Source of the DNA: Gemmatimonadota bacterium
GTDB taxonomy: Bacteria; Gemmatimonadota; Gemmatimonadetes; Longimicrobiales; Gaopeijiaceae
Length of the DNA: 64,000 nt
Reading direction: 5' to 3'
NCBI GenBank assembly: GCA_022571515.1
Contig: JACZXQ010000013.1
Coordinates: 54,137-118,136 of the forward strand
Shown here: positions 34,615 through 43,859 of the stretch, piece after piece
Layout of the letters: each line of letters opens with the position of its first letter
How positions within the stretch are numbered: position 1 is the stretch's first letter
The notes under the pieces: generated by a model
Told to the model about the DNA's origin: nothing
Databases searched by the model: none
The model's input: the letters and a program-made list of their open reading frames with translations, nothing else
Made by a program: the position numbers and the translations under genes

Positions 34615-36735
34615 CTAAGGCCGCCGACTCCCGTCACTGGGGGTGCCCCACAGGACCGCCATCGCTTCGGCGTAGGCGACTAGCTCAGGAGGCGCCTCCA
34701 AGGCCTTGGGCACGAAGACGTAGGCATTTCGGCCAGAAAAAGCATCCAGGATCAAGGCGTTTTTCTCCGGGCCGAGGTCTCGCACGAACAGTATCCCGTC
34801 TCCACTCAGGCCCGGCAGATCCCCCTGCCACAACAACGGTGCGAGAGCTACCGCGCCGAAGCGGTCGGAGCGCAACTCGCGAACGCAGGCGGGAGTGAAT
34901 ACCTCGCCGGACCGCACGCGCACAGTGGTTCCCGGCGCTGGAGATCGTCGCTCGATGTCGGGCGGAGTCCCGGACGCCTGTTGGAGATCCACAGGGGGGA
35001 ACTCGACTTCGGATTCTCCCCGCCTCACCAGGGCCTCCCGCGCTTCGGCAAAGCGGTGCAACGAGCAGTTGGTGTTACGGCGGAGTGCCGAAATCACGCT
35101 GTCCTGACGCATGCCTCCGGCGCCCTGAAGTGTGGCGCTGATGCGCTCGTTCCAGGACGAATGTGTGAAGATGATCGCAGGCCCGGGCTCCGGAGGTTGG
35201 GGCACAGTGATGCGAGACAGCGTCTCCTCGGTCCACGAATAGGTCGACCACCGGGTGGGGATTCCCAACACCGGGGCCGCCGCCAGAGCCGCAACGAAAC
35301 TCCACGCCGCCGCCTCGCGCAGTCTTCTGCGAAGTGGGGGGTCGTCTGACACGCTGCGACTCAACTCGATGGCCCCGAGAACCGCCAGGGCGATCCAAGC
35401 CGGGGTTGCTTCGAAGAGCATCCGGGTCGCGTGAAACCAGTAGAGGACGTTGCCGACGACGGGAAGCAGGGCCCAGGCGAGCAGCATCGAAACACCCTTG
35501 GGCAATCTCGGCGTGGTGAGCAGGTAGAGGCCGACCAGCGCTGTTAACGGAATGGACGTCTCGAGGAACTGTACCCCGATGGCGAGCGTGTCGGTCGAGG
35601 TGAAGCCTACGGCCTCAGTCAGACCGTAGGAGTAACCCCAGGGATCGCGGTGGAATCCAAGACCGTGATCAGCACCGAAGGCAGCGAGGTATCCAAACGT
35701 GGTCGCGCCACCGAAGAGGCGGTGATTGAACCAAGCCAGCAGGACGCCGAAGGGCGCGCCGCCGATCAGGGTGGCCGCCGATCTTCGGAGGAGCCAGGCG
35801 AGCGGCGCCCCCGGACCGTCAGTTGAGCGTTCCGCGGCGGCCGAGACTGCGTGTGGAATCCAGAGCCCGAGCGTAAACAGGCTGCCCAGGATCAACCCGA
35901 TGAGGGGGCGGGAGGAGACCATCGCTCCGACCGCGGCGCCGGCCAGGACGCCCCAGCCCGCATGCCCGTCGCGGGCGCGCAGCGCCGAGTAGAGAACCAA
36001 GCACCCCAAGGCCCCGGCCGACAGGTGGCTCAACGCCCCCCCGCCGAGGAACACCAGGAACGGGCTCACAGCCACGAGGAGCGCGGCTAGGCGTGCGGTC
36101 GCGGGCCGGCCCGGCAGGAGCCGCGGTAGGGACAGCGCGACCAATCCGGCCATGGCGCCGAGTGATATCGCGCCGACGAGCCAAGGGGTACCCATCGCGA
36201 TGAGCAGGGCCATGAATGCGAGGTGGGTGGGCGGATACTGAGAGACCCATCCATGGTCGACCATGAGCGTATTGGGGACCAGCCACGCTTCTGGTACGAC
36301 GGGCAAGACGCCGGCCAACGCTCCGGTGGCCATATAGCGGGCTTGAATGGTAGATGCGATCTCGTCGACGTTGGTGAACAGGCCCAGGTACAAGTAACGC
36401 CATGTGAGGAGCGCCAGTCCCGCAGCGAGCACAGAAATTGCGATCGCGAACACGGGTAGCCTCGGCGCACAAAGCAGATCGCCCACCTTCGTCGCCAGCG
36501 CCCGTACAGGCCCACCCTTGAACAATGCGGACAGGAGCACACCAACGAGCAGGGTGCTGAGAGTCCCCCACCAGGCGAGCTGTAGGGTCACCTCGGCTAT
36601 CTCCACGCTCGCCACGCGGAACGGTGCCTCGACGCTCGTGTCGAGCACCCGGAAAATCGGCAGAAACGACAGAGCCAGGAGGAGACCGCCCAGCCCCCTT
36701 CTCGCGAGCGTTCGAATGTCGTGGTTGGAGTTCAC
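34615..36735 (-). CDS. Large membrane protein, GT39/PMT-like
   Basis: 706 residues. About ten or more helices fill residues 10-480, and a periplasmic C-terminal domain of 220 residues follows. The first large loop has LFTNVDEIASTIQARYMATG, where Asp-Glu sits as in GT39/ArnT enzymes, and SQYPPTHLAFMALLIAMGTP, equivalent to the HPPLYY element. I read it as a polyprenyl-phosphate-sugar-dependent glycosyltransferase, but the family resemblance is weak apart from these motifs. It is on the opposite strand to the other glycosyltransferases, with the two pseudogene remnants between them. Confidence 0.72.
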   Translation of the reverse strand: MNSNHDIRTLARRGLGGLLLALSFLPIFRVLDTSVEAPFRVASVEIAEVTLQLAWWGTLSTLLVGVLLSALFKGGPVRALATKVGDLLCAPRLPVFAIAISVLAAGLALLTWRYLYLGLFTNVDEIASTIQARYMATGALAGVLPVVPEAWLVPNTLMVDHGWVSQYPPTHLAFMALLIAMGTPWLVGAISLGAMAGLVALSLPRLLPGRPATARLAALLVAVSPFLVFLGGGALSHLSAGALGCLVLYSALRARDGHAGWGVLAGAAVGAMVSSRPLIGLILGSLFTLGLWIPHAVSAAAERSTDGPGAPLAWLLRRSAATLIGGAPFGVLLAWFNHRLFGGATTFGYLAAFGADHGLGFHRDPWGYSYGLTEAVGFTSTDTLAIGVQFLETSIPLTALVGLYLLTTPRLPKGVSMLLAWALLPVVGNVLYWFHATRMLFEATPAWIALAVLGAIELSRSVSDDPPLRRRLREAAAWSFVAALAAAPVLGIPTRWSTYSWTEETLSRITVPQPPEPGPAIIFTHSSWNERISATLQGAGGMRQDSVISALRRNTNCSLHRFAEAREALVRRGESEVEFPPVDLQQASGTPPDIERRSPAPGTTVRVRSGEVFTPACVRELRSDRFGAVALAPLLWQGDLPGLSGDGILFVRDLGPEKNALILDAFSGRNAYVFVPKALEAPPELVAYAEAMAVLWGTPSDGSRRP

Positions 36736-36760
36736 GCCTTGTAGTCTCTGACCCGTTGGG

Positions 36761-38344
36761 TCACACCGTGACGCCGCGCGGGGTGACCGCCCACTCGATC
36801 AAGCTGAGCACCGCGTCCACACAAAGTGCCAAGAGGGCCGCTGGAATGGCCCCGGCCAGGATCATCCGTGTGTCCGCCAGCGCCAGGCCCGCCACGATCG
36901 GATCTCCCAGTCCGCCGGCACCTATGAAGGCCGCCAGGGTGGCGGTCCCGACGGTGATCACCCCCGCGGTGCGTATCCCGGCCATGATCACGGGAGCCGC
37001 AAGAGGGAGTCGCACGTAGCGGAGGATCTGCCCCTCGGTCATGCCGAGTGAGCGCGCCGAGTTCACGGCCACCGGGTCGGCATCACGGATGCCGGTGTAC
37101 GTGTTCCGGACGATGGGGAACAAGGAATACAGAAAGAGTGCCACCACAGCGGGAAGGACTCCGATGCCCAACAGCGGGATCATGAAGGCCAAGAGCGCTA
37201 TGGACGGAATGGTCTGAAGGAGACCCACCGCCCGGATCGCCGCCTCTGCGCCGACTCGTGCCCTCTCGAGGAGCAGGCCGAACGGTACGGCTACGAGGAT
37301 GGCCCCGGTCAGGGAGGCCATTACGAGCCAAAGGTGGCGGAGCGTGAGGGCGAGGGTCTCCCCGCGCCTGGCCCAAAAGTAGGACAGGAAAGAACCGGTA
37401 GTTGAGGAATTCTGTCCACGGATGATTCGCAGGGCGGGTCCCTCAATCAGGCCCAGCGCGCGCAAGGCATCCCTTGCGACGTCCTCCACCTCGTCTCCAT
37501 CCACCTCGAGCCTGCGGTTTAGACCGCGCATGGTCTCCACGTCGATGATGCCGGCCAATTCCGAGAGGGCTCGCACGGCCTCAGGGCGGGTCTCCCATAG
37601 GCGTCGGCTCACCAAGGGTGCTGCCTCGTAGGGTGGGAAGAAGTTCCGGTCGTCGGTCAAGACGACCAGGTCGTATCGGTTGATCAGGCCGTCTGTGGAA
37701 TATCCGTCGATGACGTCGACGTCACCGCCGGCCAAGGCCCGGTACTTCACCGCCTGGAGAAGCGAGCGTACTTCTTTGGTGCGGAGTCCGTAGGCTTCCT
37801 GGAGGCCAACCAAACCGTCTCGCCGGCCGATGAAGTCCGGCGTGAATCCGCCGATATAGTTCGGCGCTACCCGCGCTAGATCGGACAGGGTACGCAAGCT
37901 GTCTCGCTCGGCGCTCTCACGCCTTACAGCAATCGCGTACGTATTCTCGAACCCGAGGGGAGGCATCCAGTGGATGCCCCAGCGCTCACGAAACACTGTG
38001 GCCACGCGCCGAAAAACCTCTGCGGGCGTCCCGGTCGGATCCTCGTTCAGAATCGCCACTAGCCCGGTCCCGGTGTATTCGGGGTAGACGTCGATGTCTC
38101 CGGTGAGCAGTCCCCGGAACGTCATCTGGGTCGCCCCGAGACCTAGACGCCGTTCCACTGCCATGCCACGGCTCTCCAACAATTGCGCGAACATCTCAGC
38201 CAGCAGGAAGGACTCACCGAAGAGCTTGGATGCGACTACGATAGCCCGCTCCTGAGCATCTGGAGCGGCGGCATCGACCTGACTCGACACGCTGTCGGCC
38301 GCCACTACCTGGAGGGCAAGGGAAAATATCAGCGCGGCAGTCAT
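36761..38344 (-). CDS. Compatible-solute ABC importer: substrate-binding domain fused to permease (OpuF-like)
   Basis: 527 residues from the ATG at 38344, which overlaps the stop of the ATPase gene (ATGA). A signal-like helix (TAALIFSLALQVVAA) is followed by an OpuAC/ProX-type binding domain (about 35-305; VVASKLFGESFLLAEMFAQL, GDIDVYPEYTGTGLVAIL, DVDVIDGYSTDG). A BPD_transp_1 permease (about 320-520) follows, with LLQTIPSIALLAFMIPLLGIG and the EAA-type loop NSARSLGMTEGQILRYVRLP. Glycine betaine, choline or carnitine are the usual substrates. In the fused OpuABC proteins I know, the permease comes first; here the binding domain does. Confidence 0.9.
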   Translation of the reverse strand: MTAALIFSLALQVVAADSVSSQVDAAAPDAQERAIVVASKLFGESFLLAEMFAQLLESRGMAVERRLGLGATQMTFRGLLTGDIDVYPEYTGTGLVAILNEDPTGTPAEVFRRVATVFRERWGIHWMPPLGFENTYAIAVRRESAERDSLRTLSDLARVAPNYIGGFTPDFIGRRDGLVGLQEAYGLRTKEVRSLLQAVKYRALAGGDVDVIDGYSTDGLINRYDLVVLTDDRNFFPPYEAAPLVSRRLWETRPEAVRALSELAGIIDVETMRGLNRRLEVDGDEVEDVARDALRALGLIEGPALRIIRGQNSSTTGSFLSYFWARRGETLALTLRHLWLVMASLTGAILVAVPFGLLLERARVGAEAAIRAVGLLQTIPSIALLAFMIPLLGIGVLPAVVALFLYSLFPIVRNTYTGIRDADPVAVNSARSLGMTEGQILRYVRLPLAAPVIMAGIRTAGVITVGTATLAAFIGAGGLGDPIVAGLALADTRMILAGAIPAALLALCVDAVLSLIEWAVTPRGVTV

Positions 38345-39102
38345 TCGTCGGCCGCCACACCGGCCCGGGCGAGTAACTCTTCGACGTACTTGGTGGCAGG
38401 GGCCCGACACAACGTCTTCGGGTCTGCGACCTGGTCGATCCTACCATTACGAAGGACCGCCACCCGGTCCGCGAAGCGCACGGCGGCTCTGAGGTCGTGG
38501 GTAACCATGAGTGCCGTGACGCCGATCTCGTGGAAGAGGGACCGTACGGACTCGAGCAGTTCGGAACGGGTGATCGCGTCCAGGGCGCCGAACGGCTCGT
38601 CCAGAAGCACGATGTCCGGCCGAGCCGCGAGCGCCCTGGCCAGAGCGACACGTTGCCGCTCACCCCCGGAGAGTTCGCGAGGGTAGCGATGGCCGAACTC
38701 GGCAGTCTGAAGGCCCACGAGGTTCAGGGCATCGCGCGCCATTTCCTTACGATCCTCCATCCGGCAAAGCCACGGCACCAGACCAACGTTGCGCAGCACG
38801 GTCCAATGCGGAAGCAGGCCGCCGTCCTGTTGCACGTATCCGATCGAACGGCGCAGCTTTACAGCGCTGAGGGACATGACGTCTTTGCCACCCACGTACA
38901 GTACGCCTTCGTCCGGACGGACCATGCGATTGAAGGCCTTGAGCAGTGTCGTCTTGCCGGCGCCGCTCTCGCCCACGAGAGCAACGCGCTCACCCCGGCC
39001 CACCACGAGCGAGAGGGACTGCAGCACGGGAGCCCCCGAGAACCTCTTGGTGACGTCGCGGGCCTCGAGGGCCACATCCGAGCTTCCGGCCGCGTTCAAC
39101 AT
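38341..39102 (-). CDS. Compatible-solute ABC importer ATPase
   Basis: 253 residues. Walker A GESGAGKT (about 43-50), Q-loop GYVQQDGGLLPHWTV, signature LSGGERQRVALARAL, Walker B IVLLDEPFGALD, H-loop MVTHDLR. The short form without C-terminal CBS domains matches OpuBA/OpuCA-like ATPases of this family. It is the first gene of a two-gene operon with the fused binding/permease protein; spacing and overlap make joint expression near certain. The remnant oxidoreductase gene lies four bases upstream on the same strand. Confidence 0.9.
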   Translation of the reverse strand: MLNAAGSSDVALEARDVTKRFSGAPVLQSLSLVVGRGERVALVGESGAGKTTLLKAFNRMVRPDEGVLYVGGKDVMSLSAVKLRRSIGYVQQDGGLLPHWTVLRNVGLVPWLCRMEDRKEMARDALNLVGLQTAEFGHRYPRELSGGERQRVALARALAARPDIVLLDEPFGALDAITRSELLESVRSLFHEIGVTALMVTHDLRAAVRFADRVAVLRNGRIDQVADPKTLCRAPATKYVEELLARAGVAADE

Positions 39103-39106
39103 GACT

Positions 39107-39256
39107 CTATGACAGTGCGTAGCGGTCCAGGCGCATCACCAAGGTCTGGAGGCGGAGGCCTTCGGCGAACGTGGGGTGCACCATCTCGGCGTCCACGATG
39201 GTCTGCGCGCTCGCGCCGGCCTGGCCGGTGCCGATGATGATCACGTCGGCCGTCAT
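39107..39256 (-). pseudogene. Head-to-tail collapsed FAD/NAD disulfide oxidoreductase remnant (49 residues)
   Basis: The frame starts MTADVIIIGTGQAGA, the FAD-binding strand-turn-helix GxGxxG of mercuric-reductase/dihydrolipoamide-dehydrogenase-like flavoproteins. It goes straight to EMVHPTFAEGLRLQTLVMRL, which is the last helix-strand of their dimerisation domain (xHPTxAEGLxxL). About 400 residues are missing, in frame. The ATG keeps a good ribosome binding site (AAGGA five bases upstream) and the normal stop, so a 49-residue peptide could still be made, though it can have no reductase activity. Confidence 0.75.
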
Positions 39257-39457
39257 ATACGTCCTTCGATCCCGAGGCGTGTGAGGATGAAAATACATGA
39301 TCGATCCTGAACGGTCGGCGCGCGTACCGCAATAGTGGCCGAAGGCAACGAGGGTGTCGCCCGCCTCGGTATTCGAGGGGCTGCACCGGCGACGCGCCTC
39401 GGGTTACCTTTGGCCCTTCCGAATCGGCATCACGCGCGCCTTTCCACCGGGGCGGAC

Positions 39458-40783
39458 ATGAATCTCCATATCGGGCGTAGCCTCGACGCCTCAGAAATCG
39501 CCGATCTGCTCGCCGAGGCGAGGGCCCGCACCCTCATGCTCATCAGCCGTATCTCCGAGGATGATCTTCGCCGGCAGCATGACTCGCTCATGAGTCCGAT
39601 CATCTGGGACCTCGGCCACATCGCGCACTTCGAGGAGGTGTGGCTGGTCGATGGCTTGGTTGGGGGTGGAGGGGAGTCGGAAGGTCTTCGCGGGATCTAT
39701 AACCCGTTCGAGACGCCGAGAGCGCATCGTGGAGAATTGCCCCTTCCGACGCTGACCGAGTGCCTCGAGTTCATGGGGACGGTGCGCCGAGCCGCACTGG
39801 GTCGGCTCCAGTCGATGGACCTGGCCTCGTCCGATCCGCTTCTCCGAGACGGCTTCGTGTTCCGGCTCGTGCTTCAACACGAGTATCAGCATAACGAGAC
39901 GATCCTTCAGACTCTGCAGCTCAAGCTGGGCGACCCGTACGCGGCCATGCGTGCGTTCCCAGTCCCCACCAAGCCCGGCGATTCGATGTCCGGTGATGGC
40001 TCGATGGTCACGTTCCCGGGCGGCGAGGTCACGATCGGCACGGACGATCGGAGCGCAGCGTATGACAATGAACGCCCCAAGCACACGGTGGACGTGGCTC
40101 CCTTCCGCATCGATGTCACCCCGGTGACCAACGGTGCCTACACGGAGTTCGTCGAGGCCGGTTGTTACCGGGATGAGGAGCTGTGGGATGAAGCGGGACG
40201 AGCATGGCTCGACGACTCCGGAGCCGAGGCCCCAAGATATTGGGAGAGGGTGGACGGCGTGTGGAGCACGCGGGTGATGGACCGGTCGGGACCGGTCGAT
40301 CCAGCTCATCCGGTGTGCCATGTGTGTTATCACGAGGCCGCAGCCTTCGCGCGCTTCGCCGGAAAGCGATTGCCCACCGAGATCGAGTGGGAGGCGGCGG
40401 CTTCCTGGGATCCAGCGGCGAGCGTAGCCCGCGCGTATCCCTGGGGTGACGATCCGGCCGCGCCACTCTTGGCCAACGTGGATGCGCTCTCGTTCCAGAC
40501 CGCGCCGGTGTGGAGCTATCCGAACAATGTTTCGCCCATCGGCTGCTACGGCATGATCGGAGACGTGTGGGAGTGGACGGCTTCCGACTTCGATGGTTAT
40601 CCGGGTTACGGGACGTTTCCGTACAAGGAGTACTCGGAGGTCTTCTTCGGAGATCAGTACAAGGTCCTACGGGGAGGGTCGTGGGCTTCGCGGAGTGGAG
40701 CGATCAGGACCACGTTCCGGAACTGGGACTACCCCGTCAGGCGGCAGATTTTCAGCGGCTTCAGGTGTGCGGCCGATGACTGA
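39458..40783 (+). CDS. egtB: Hercynylcysteine sulfoxide synthase (ergothioneine biosynthesis)
   Basis: Non-haem iron enzyme joining hercynine to cysteine or gamma-Glu-Cys with O2, 441 residues from the ATG at 39458. The N-terminal DinB-like domain supplies iron ligands H54 (WDLGHIAHFEE), H141 and H145 (QHEYQHNET, the HxxxHxE motif). The C-terminal FGE-sulfatase domain (about 180-440) has PVTNGAYTEFV, RLPTEIEWEAAA, GDVWEWTASDF, VLRGGSWAS and SGFRCA. Presence of an EgtC gene nearby suggests gamma-Glu-Cys as sulfur donor. The stop overlaps egtD by eight bases. Confidence 0.95.
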   Translation: MNLHIGRSLDASEIADLLAEARARTLMLISRISEDDLRRQHDSLMSPIIWDLGHIAHFEEVWLVDGLVGGGGESEGLRGIYNPFETPRAHRGELPLPTLTECLEFMGTVRRAALGRLQSMDLASSDPLLRDGFVFRLVLQHEYQHNETILQTLQLKLGDPYAAMRAFPVPTKPGDSMSGDGSMVTFPGGEVTIGTDDRSAAYDNERPKHTVDVAPFRIDVTPVTNGAYTEFVEAGCYRDEELWDEAGRAWLDDSGAEAPRYWERVDGVWSTRVMDRSGPVDPAHPVCHVCYHEAAAFARFAGKRLPTEIEWEAAASWDPAASVARAYPWGDDPAAPLLANVDALSFQTAPVWSYPNNVSPIGCYGMIGDVWEWTASDFDGYPGYGTFPYKEYSEVFFGDQYKVLRGGSWASRSGAIRTTFRNWDYPVRRQIFSGFRCAADD

Positions 40784-41789
40784 CGGTCCGTACCGCACCG
40801 AACGGGCCGGTGGAGAGTCAGCCGGCGAAATGCTGGCTGACGGCCCGCGTGCGCAGATGTCGGCGGACGTGCGGTGGGGATTGGGCCAGCCCCAGAAACA
40901 GCTCTCATCCAAGTATTTCTACGATACGAAGGGCTCCGAGCTGTTCGAGGAGATCACTCGGTTGCCCGAGTACTACCCGACGCGCACCGAGCGCGAGCTT
41001 CTCGTGGACCATGTGGTAGGTTGGCTCGAAACACTCGAACCCGCGACCCTGGTCGAGCTCGGCGCCGGGAGCGCCAGGAAGACCCGCATTCTGCTCAACG
41101 CCATGCACGCCACGGACTCGAGGGCCTGTTACGTGCCGGTAGACGTCGCCGGAGAGTTCATCCATGCTACCGCCGGCGAGCTCCGCGCCGAGTACCCGTC
41201 ACTCGAGGTGCACGCGGTCGTGCAGGACATCGCTGACCCGCTCCAGTTCGCTGACGACCTCCGGAGACCCGTTCTGTTCGCGCTCATTGGGAGCACCATC
41301 GGAAATTTCGAACGGGATGCGGCTGTGGACATGCTCGCCAACGTGCGACGGGCGATGTCGAGGGAGGATCGCTTTTTATTGGGAGCAGACCTTCAGCCCG
41401 GACCGGGGAAGTCGAAAGAGCGTCTGACGGCGGCCTACAATGATTCGGCAGGTGTCACGGCGGCGTTCAATCTGAACATCCTCACGGTCATCAATCGTGG
41501 TATTGGCACGGACTTCGACCCGGACTGCTTCTCCCATCGAGCCTTCTACGACGCTGACGAAGGCCGGATCGAAATGCACCTCGTCTCATGCTCGGACCAA
41601 GAGGTGCGCTTTCCGGGTGGGGACGCGGTCCGCATCGGTGAAGGTGAGACGATCCGAACGGAGATCAGTTGCAAATACGATCTGCCGACCATAGAGGCGT
41701 TGTTCGGGGCGGCAGGAATGTCGGTGGATCGGTGGTTCCAGGATCCAGAGGGGCTCTATGCGTTGGCGGTGGGAAAGGTCGAGCCCTGA
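40776..41789 (+). CDS. egtD: L-histidine N-alpha-methyltransferase
   Basis: Trimethylates histidine to hercynine with SAM, the first step of ergothioneine synthesis. 337 residues from the ATG at 40776 inside the end of egtB. Landmarks are KYFYDTKGSELFEEITRLPEY, the SAM motif VELGAGSARKTRILL, LIGSTIGNFER, and LLGADLQPGPGKSKERL followed by AYNDSAGVTAAFN, all characteristic of EgtD. The eight-base overlap implies translational coupling with egtB. It draws on the same histidine pool that the hut genes degrade. Confidence 0.96.
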   Translation: MTDGPYRTERAGGESAGEMLADGPRAQMSADVRWGLGQPQKQLSSKYFYDTKGSELFEEITRLPEYYPTRTERELLVDHVVGWLETLEPATLVELGAGSARKTRILLNAMHATDSRACYVPVDVAGEFIHATAGELRAEYPSLEVHAVVQDIADPLQFADDLRRPVLFALIGSTIGNFERDAAVDMLANVRRAMSREDRFLLGADLQPGPGKSKERLTAAYNDSAGVTAAFNLNILTVINRGIGTDFDPDCFSHRAFYDADEGRIEMHLVSCSDQEVRFPGGDAVRIGEGETIRTEISCKYDLPTIEALFGAAGMSVDRWFQDPEGLYALAVGKVEP

Positions 41790-41809
41790 CCCCCTATCTC
41801 TCGGTATCT

Positions 41810-42595
41810 TTAGAAAGTGCTCAAGTCACGGATCGTAAGTTCTTTTCCTGGAATCAGTTCCACGACCCGATCATGTCCCACCGCCTGCCATGTCGTGTTC
41901 TCGTCGAGAGGCTCCGAAGCCACCAACGTGCCGTGCGCAAAGAGCGGGGAGGCCTCCGCCACGTAGAGCGAATTGCTCCGGTCGAGGGATCCGGCCCGGG
42001 TAACGGCGGCGGACTCTCCATCGGTAAGTGCCATGTTGAGTTGTGCGTCCAGCCCCTCTCGATTCACGGCGGCGATGGCGGTTCGTGCAACCGAGGCGAG
42101 GGCCGCACTGAGCGAAAGCCCGCGCTCGACCTCTACCATCGCCATGAGAAAAAGTGTTTCCGTGTCGCTGGTCCCCCGAATCACGCCATATAGCGGGTCG
42201 GGCAGGTCGCGCCGAAACTCGCGCATGAACCGGGGCCGAAAATCTCTCACGTACCCATTCAAGATGAAGGTCCATCGATCCAGGATCATGGGAGCGACCT
42301 CTGCGAGACCGTACGGCATGCCGGGAGAGGCATTCCTGACCCCCGCAACGGCCATGGTCGACTGTACCGTTCCGAGCATTTGCTCGAGATCCCCGTTCTG
42401 CCAAATCGGGCGGTCGTCCGCGACCCGAACGGGCTGTCCTTCGTGGTACCACGCGACGGCATAGCCATCGGCGTTGAGGGAGCCGTTCATCATTTCCTTC
42501 GGACGAAAGCTCTGATCATGGAGGGAATGTTCACCACCATACATTACCGGCGCCACAGGCCCCCGTTCTCCGGCATACACCACCATGCGGCACAT
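41810..42595 (-). CDS. egtC: Gamma-glutamyl hercynylcysteine S-oxide hydrolase (class II amidotransferase fold)
   Basis: Removes the gamma-glutamyl group in ergothioneine synthesis. 261 residues; after Met removal the nucleophile is Cys2 (MCRMVVYAG), the hallmark of the Ntn amidohydrolases of the GATase class II fold. Further landmarks: HSLHDQSFRP, NADGYAVAWY, the FILNGYVRDF segment, and GTSDTETLFLMAM. It is convergent with egtD, 20 bases away, so the ergothioneine genes form two facing transcripts. The start follows directly on the stop of the dehydratase gene. The C-S lyase EgtE and the ligase EgtA are not present here. Confidence 0.92.
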   Translation of the reverse strand: MCRMVVYAGERGPVAPVMYGGEHSLHDQSFRPKEMMNGSLNADGYAVAWYHEGQPVRVADDRPIWQNGDLEQMLGTVQSTMAVAGVRNASPGMPYGLAEVAPMILDRWTFILNGYVRDFRPRFMREFRRDLPDPLYGVIRGTSDTETLFLMAMVEVERGLSLSAALASVARTAIAAVNREGLDAQLNMALTDGESAAVTRAGSLDRSNSLYVAEASPLFAHGTLVASEPLDENTTWQAVGHDRVVELIPGKELTIRDLSTF

Positions 42596-43573
42596 TCAGG
42601 ACTCCATCCCGTCATCGTGCGTCAGGAGCGAAGCCAGGCGGCCAGCGTCGATGTTGCCGCCACTGAGGATGGCGACGACCGGACCATGCTTGGTGGGAAT
42701 CCGCCCGGAAATCAACGCCGCCACGGCGGCCGCTCCCGCGGGCTCGACCAGGAGCTTCGTCCGGGCCAGGATGAGGCGCAGCGCCTCTCGGATCTCGTCG
42801 TCGGTCACGACCACAATGTCCTCCGCCAGCTTACTCAGGATCGCAAACGTCAGATCGCCCGCCATCGGCGGCGCGAGGCCGTCGGCAATCGTATCGACCC
42901 GGTCGAGCTTCGCAGGGAACCCTTGGTCGAAGCTCCTACGCATGGCGCAGGCCCCCTCGGGCTCCACGCCGTAGAGCTTCGCCTCCGTACCGGTTGCCGC
43001 CAGCGCAAGGGCGATCCCGGAGGCCAGGCCCCCCCCGCCTACAGGCGCTACGACGGTCGCCACCTCTGGAAGCTCCTCCACGATCTCGAGCCCGGTGGTC
43101 CCCTGACCCGCGATCACAAAAGGATCGTCGAAGGGGTGCACGAAGGTCAGCGCGCGCTGTTTCGCCAAGTCATGGCATTTCTCAAAGGCCTCGTGCACGT
43201 TGCCGTGGATCACGACCTCGGCCCCGTAGGATCGACTGGCCTCGACCTTGGCCCGGCTCGCGCCCTCCGGCATCACCACCGTGGCCCGGGCACCCGTCTG
43301 ACCAGCGGCCCACGCGACGGCTTGGGCATGATTCCCCGCGGAAATAGTCACGACCCCTCGCTCTCTTGCCGCGGGCCCGAGCTGCAATAGTTGGTTCAGA
43401 GCCCCCCTCACCTTGAAGGATCCCGTCTTCTGGAGGTTCTCGCACTTGAGGTAGACCGTAGCTCCGATCCGGTCGCTCAAGCTCCGCGTGCCGACGAGCG
43501 GTGTGCGATGCACACGCCCTGCGATTCGCTCTCCGGCGGCTGAGACGAGACGCGGGTCTGGGAGCGTGGACAC
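42596..43573 (-). CDS. Threonine/serine dehydratase-like PLP enzyme
   Basis: 325 residues, fold type II PLP enzyme without a C-terminal regulatory domain, like catabolic TdcB or serine racemase. The PLP lysine lies in KTGSFKVRGALN, followed by ISAGNHAQAVAWAA (phosphate cradle region), the Gly-rich loop PVGGGGLASG and the C-terminal LVEPAGAAA and ILSGGNID. Likely reaction: threonine or serine to the 2-oxo acid plus ammonia. Its TGA is followed immediately by the egtC ATG, so the two form an operon, with no obvious metabolic link. Confidence 0.9.
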   Translation of the reverse strand: MSTLPDPRLVSAAGERIAGRVHRTPLVGTRSLSDRIGATVYLKCENLQKTGSFKVRGALNQLLQLGPAARERGVVTISAGNHAQAVAWAAGQTGARATVVMPEGASRAKVEASRSYGAEVVIHGNVHEAFEKCHDLAKQRALTFVHPFDDPFVIAGQGTTGLEIVEELPEVATVVAPVGGGGLASGIALALAATGTEAKLYGVEPEGACAMRRSFDQGFPAKLDRVDTIADGLAPPMAGDLTFAILSKLAEDIVVVTDDEIREALRLILARTKLLVEPAGAAAVAALISGRIPTKHGPVVAILSGGNIDAGRLASLLTHDDGMES

Positions 43574-43859
43574 GTGGCGCGGTTCCTATTGCTGTAGAGG
43601 GGATTTCAGTGTTCGCCAGAGCTCGGCGCCCACATTACACCTTACGATGGATCGGCGAAACCTGCGGTACCTGAAAGTGAATAACATTGCAGAGGGGAAT
43701 TCAGACGTTTACCTTGGCCACGGAGTTTTTGATAACGCTCATGTCCACGTTCGACCGTCCAGAACGGGATGAGTAATGCGACGGGGATCCAACCCAGACG
43801 ATCGCAAGGGGCGCCTCGCCGTCTTTGTCACCCACAGACTCGAATCGAAAGGCCAATCA

